DNA of 64,000 bases from Castellaniella sp. (lineage in GTDB: Bacteria; Pseudomonadota; Gammaproteobacteria; Burkholderiales; Burkholderiaceae_B): contig NZ_JAUCCU010000001.1 of the NCBI RefSeq assembly GCF_034675845.1, positions 1,240,001 to 1,304,000 of the forward strand, given 5' to 3'. Each line of letters begins with the position of its first letter. Within the stretch, counting starts at the first letter, position 1. This document shows, piece after piece, positions 62,515 through 64,000 of this stretch. Under the pieces are notes generated by a model that saw only the letters and a program-made list of their open reading frames with translations, did no database searches and was not told the DNA's origin. A program made the translations under genes and the position numbers.

Positions 62515-64000
62515 TCACACGGGTAGGGCAACGCCTGGATTGCCCAGCATGGGATCATCTTTTCTGGATGCCAGCGCCCGATCCAGATCCAGCCCCAGCG
62601 CCTGGGCTACGCCTGCCCCATAGGCCGGGTCTGCGGCATGGCACTGACGAATATGCCGGAACTTCACGAACTCGGGGGCATCCCCCATGCCACGGGCCGT
62701 GTTGCCAAATAGAACGGCCTGTTGTGCGGGACTCATGAGCCGGAACAAGCGCCCTGGCTGTTCAAAATAATCCGCATCATCCTCGTGGAAGGGCCAGCAA
62801 GCGGCATCTCCCTGAATTTTCAGGGGAGGTTCGGCAAAGTCCGGTTGGCTTTGCCATTGACCGAAGCTATTGGGCTCGTAGTGCAGGGTCGACCCATAAT
62901 TGCCATCCACCCGCCCCTGTCCGTCACGATGGTTGCTGTGCACAGGGCAGCGTGCCTGATTGACCGGAATCTGCTGGTAGTTGCTGCCCAGGCGATAACG
63001 CTGGGCGTCGGCATAATTGAACAGCCGCGCCTGCAGCATGCGGTCGGGGCTGGCGCCAATGCCGGGCACCAGATTGCTGGGGGCAAACGCGCTTTGTTCG
63101 ACGTCGGCAAAAAAATTATCCGGATTGCGGTTCAGCTCGAATTCCCCGACGGGGATCAGCGGATAGTCGCTTTGGTACCAGACCTTGGTCAGGTCAAAGG
63201 GATGCACCCCATAGGTTTCAGCCTCGGCCTCGGGCATCACCTGGATGTACATGGTCCATTTCGGGAAATCTCCGCGTTCGATCGCCTGATACAGGTCACG
63301 CTGATGACTCTCGCGGTCCTGCGCAATCAGGGCGGCAGATTCTTCGTCTGTCAGGGTTTTGATGCCCTGCTGGGTCTTGAAATGCATTTTTACCCAGAAG
63401 CGCTCGCCGGCGGCATTCCAGAAACTGTAGGTATGGGACGAAAACCCATGCATGTGGCGATACGACGCGGGGATGCCCCGGTCGCTCATGACCACTGTGA
63501 TCTGGTGCAGCGCCTCGGGCAGCAGCGTCCAAAAATCCCAGTTATGGCTGGCTGACCGCAAATTCGTGCGCGGATCGCGCTTGACGGCTTTGTTCAGATC
63601 GGGAAACTGACGCGGGTCACGGACGAAAAACACTGGGGTGTTATTGCCCACCATGTCCCAGTTGCCTTCCTCGGTGTAGAACTTCAGGGCGAAGCCGCGA
63701 ATATCGCGTTCAGCGTCGGCCGCGCCGCGCTCGCCCGCCACCGTGGTGAAGCGGGCGAATAGTTCGGTTTTTTTACCAATGGATTCAAAGAGTTTAGCTC
63801 GGGTATAGCGTGTGATATCGTGCGTGACCGTGAAGGTGCCAAACGCCCCCGAGCCTTTGGCGTGCATGCGTCGCTCGGGAATGACCTCGCGCACGAATCC
63901 GGCCAGTTTCTCATTCAGCCATAAGTCCTGCGCCAACAGCGGGCCGCGTGGCCCAGCCGTCAGGCTGTCGCGGTTATTCGGCACCGGGGCACCAAAATCA
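62515..64000 (-). CDS. katA: Monofunctional heme catalase (5' end beyond window)
   Basis: This enzyme destroys H2O2. The frame stays open to the window edge (DFGAPVPNNRDSLTAGPRGP), which matches the usual start region of clade 3 catalases, so the true start is outside. A GTG at 63984 inside the frame is not the start. The catalytic His is in RRMHAKGSGAFG, the Asn in MVGNNTPVFFVRD and the proximal Tyr in RLFNYADAQRYRLG. About 495 codons are visible. With ahpCF it makes up the window's peroxide defence. Confidence 0.95.
   Translation of the reverse strand, partial: DFGAPVPNNRDSLTAGPRGPLLAQDLWLNEKLAGFVREVIPERRMHAKGSGAFGTFTVTHDITRYTRAKLFESIGKKTELFARFTTVAGERGAADAERDIRGFALKFYTEEGNWDMVGNNTPVFFVRDPRQFPDLNKAVKRDPRTNLRSASHNWDFWTLLPEALHQITVVMSDRGIPASYRHMHGFSSHTYSFWNAAGERFWVKMHFKTQQGIKTLTDEESAALIAQDRESHQRDLYQAIERGDFPKWTMYIQVMPEAEAETYGVHPFDLTKVWYQSDYPLIPVGEFELNRNPDNFFADVEQSAFAPSNLVPGIGASPDRMLQARLFNYADAQRYRLGSNYQQIPVNQARCPVHSNHRDGQGRVDGNYGSTLHYEPNSFGQWQSQPDFAEPPLKIQGDAACWPFHEDDADYFEQPGRLFRLMSPAQQAVLFGNTARGMGDAPEFVKFRHIRQCHAADPAYGAGVAQALGLDLDRALASRKDDPMLGNPGVALPV

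Overview
The window is bacterial chromosome of roughly 60% G+C with gene order typical of a betaproteobacterium. The closest fit I can infer is Burkholderiales, probably family Alcaligenaceae. The supporting signs are a CIRCE-controlled groESL operon, the ribBA-ribH-nusB-thiL-pgpA block beside ftsY/rsmD/coaD, a RibBA whose GTP cyclohydrolase half has lost its zinc motif, a three-subunit proton-translocating transhydrogenase, and several branched-chain-type and TRAP uptake systems. No rRNA, tRNA or CRISPR array was seen.

Layout. 1-4.4 kb: the start of a nucleoside/simple-sugar-type ABC ATPase, a LeuE exporter, a MITE-like palindrome, and the ahpC/ahpF peroxide-detoxification pair. 4.5-5.3 kb: a short-chain dehydrogenase. 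5.4-10.6 kb: an accessory element holding one 1466-residue gene, bounded by inverted ends with several short internal sites, as in Tn7/Tn5053-type transposons, but with no transposase. The protein combines a Cap4/DUF4297-like nuclease region, a STAND-type P-loop NTPase, nine near-identical 40-residue helical repeats and two C-terminal S1-like domains. It is the best candidate here for an undescribed system, most likely anti-phage or anti-plasmid defence. 10.65-12.9 kb: groES-groEL with a perfect CIRCE operator. 12.9-21.0 kb: a livMHFG transporter, an IclR regulator and a CoA-transferase facing a nitrilase and a periplasmic binding protein. This cassette is followed by a duplicated scrap of the groEL 3' end, which suggests it was inserted at groEL.

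21.3-26.3 kb: a lipoprotein serine hydrolase, dgkA, pyrF and a MASE1-GGDEF diguanylate cyclase. 26.3-33.1 kb: housekeeping genes on the minus strand (ribBA, ribH, nusB, thiL, pgpA, pncC-like gene, ftsY) and rsmD-coaD on the plus strand. 33.2-41.5 kb: a MOSC-N-only protein, AsmA, an O-acetylhomoserine sulfhydrylase, pntAA-pntAB-pntB and a YcgR-like PilZ protein.

41.5-51.4 kb: a complete inferred trans-4-hydroxy-L-proline pathway. On the plus strand are a D-amino-acid (D-hydroxyproline) dehydrogenase, 4-hydroxyproline 2-epimerase, a GntR regulator and a NapGH-like electron-transfer pair. On the minus strand are a TRAP transporter, a pyrroline-4-hydroxy-2-carboxylate deaminase-type DHDPS-family enzyme and an aldehyde dehydrogenase. 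The same palindrome (TTAATAT-N9-ATATTAA) lies before both operons and is probably the GntR operator. 51.6-53.1 kb: a tautomerase, a DUF4168 protein and a TPMT-family methyltransferase. 53.3-60.8 kb: three chemoreceptors, two with nearly identical C-terminal halves, and a lipoprotein alpha/beta hydrolase. 60.9-64 kb: a frameshifted binding protein, REP-type palindromes around a tiny membrane ORF, and a catalase cut by the window edge.
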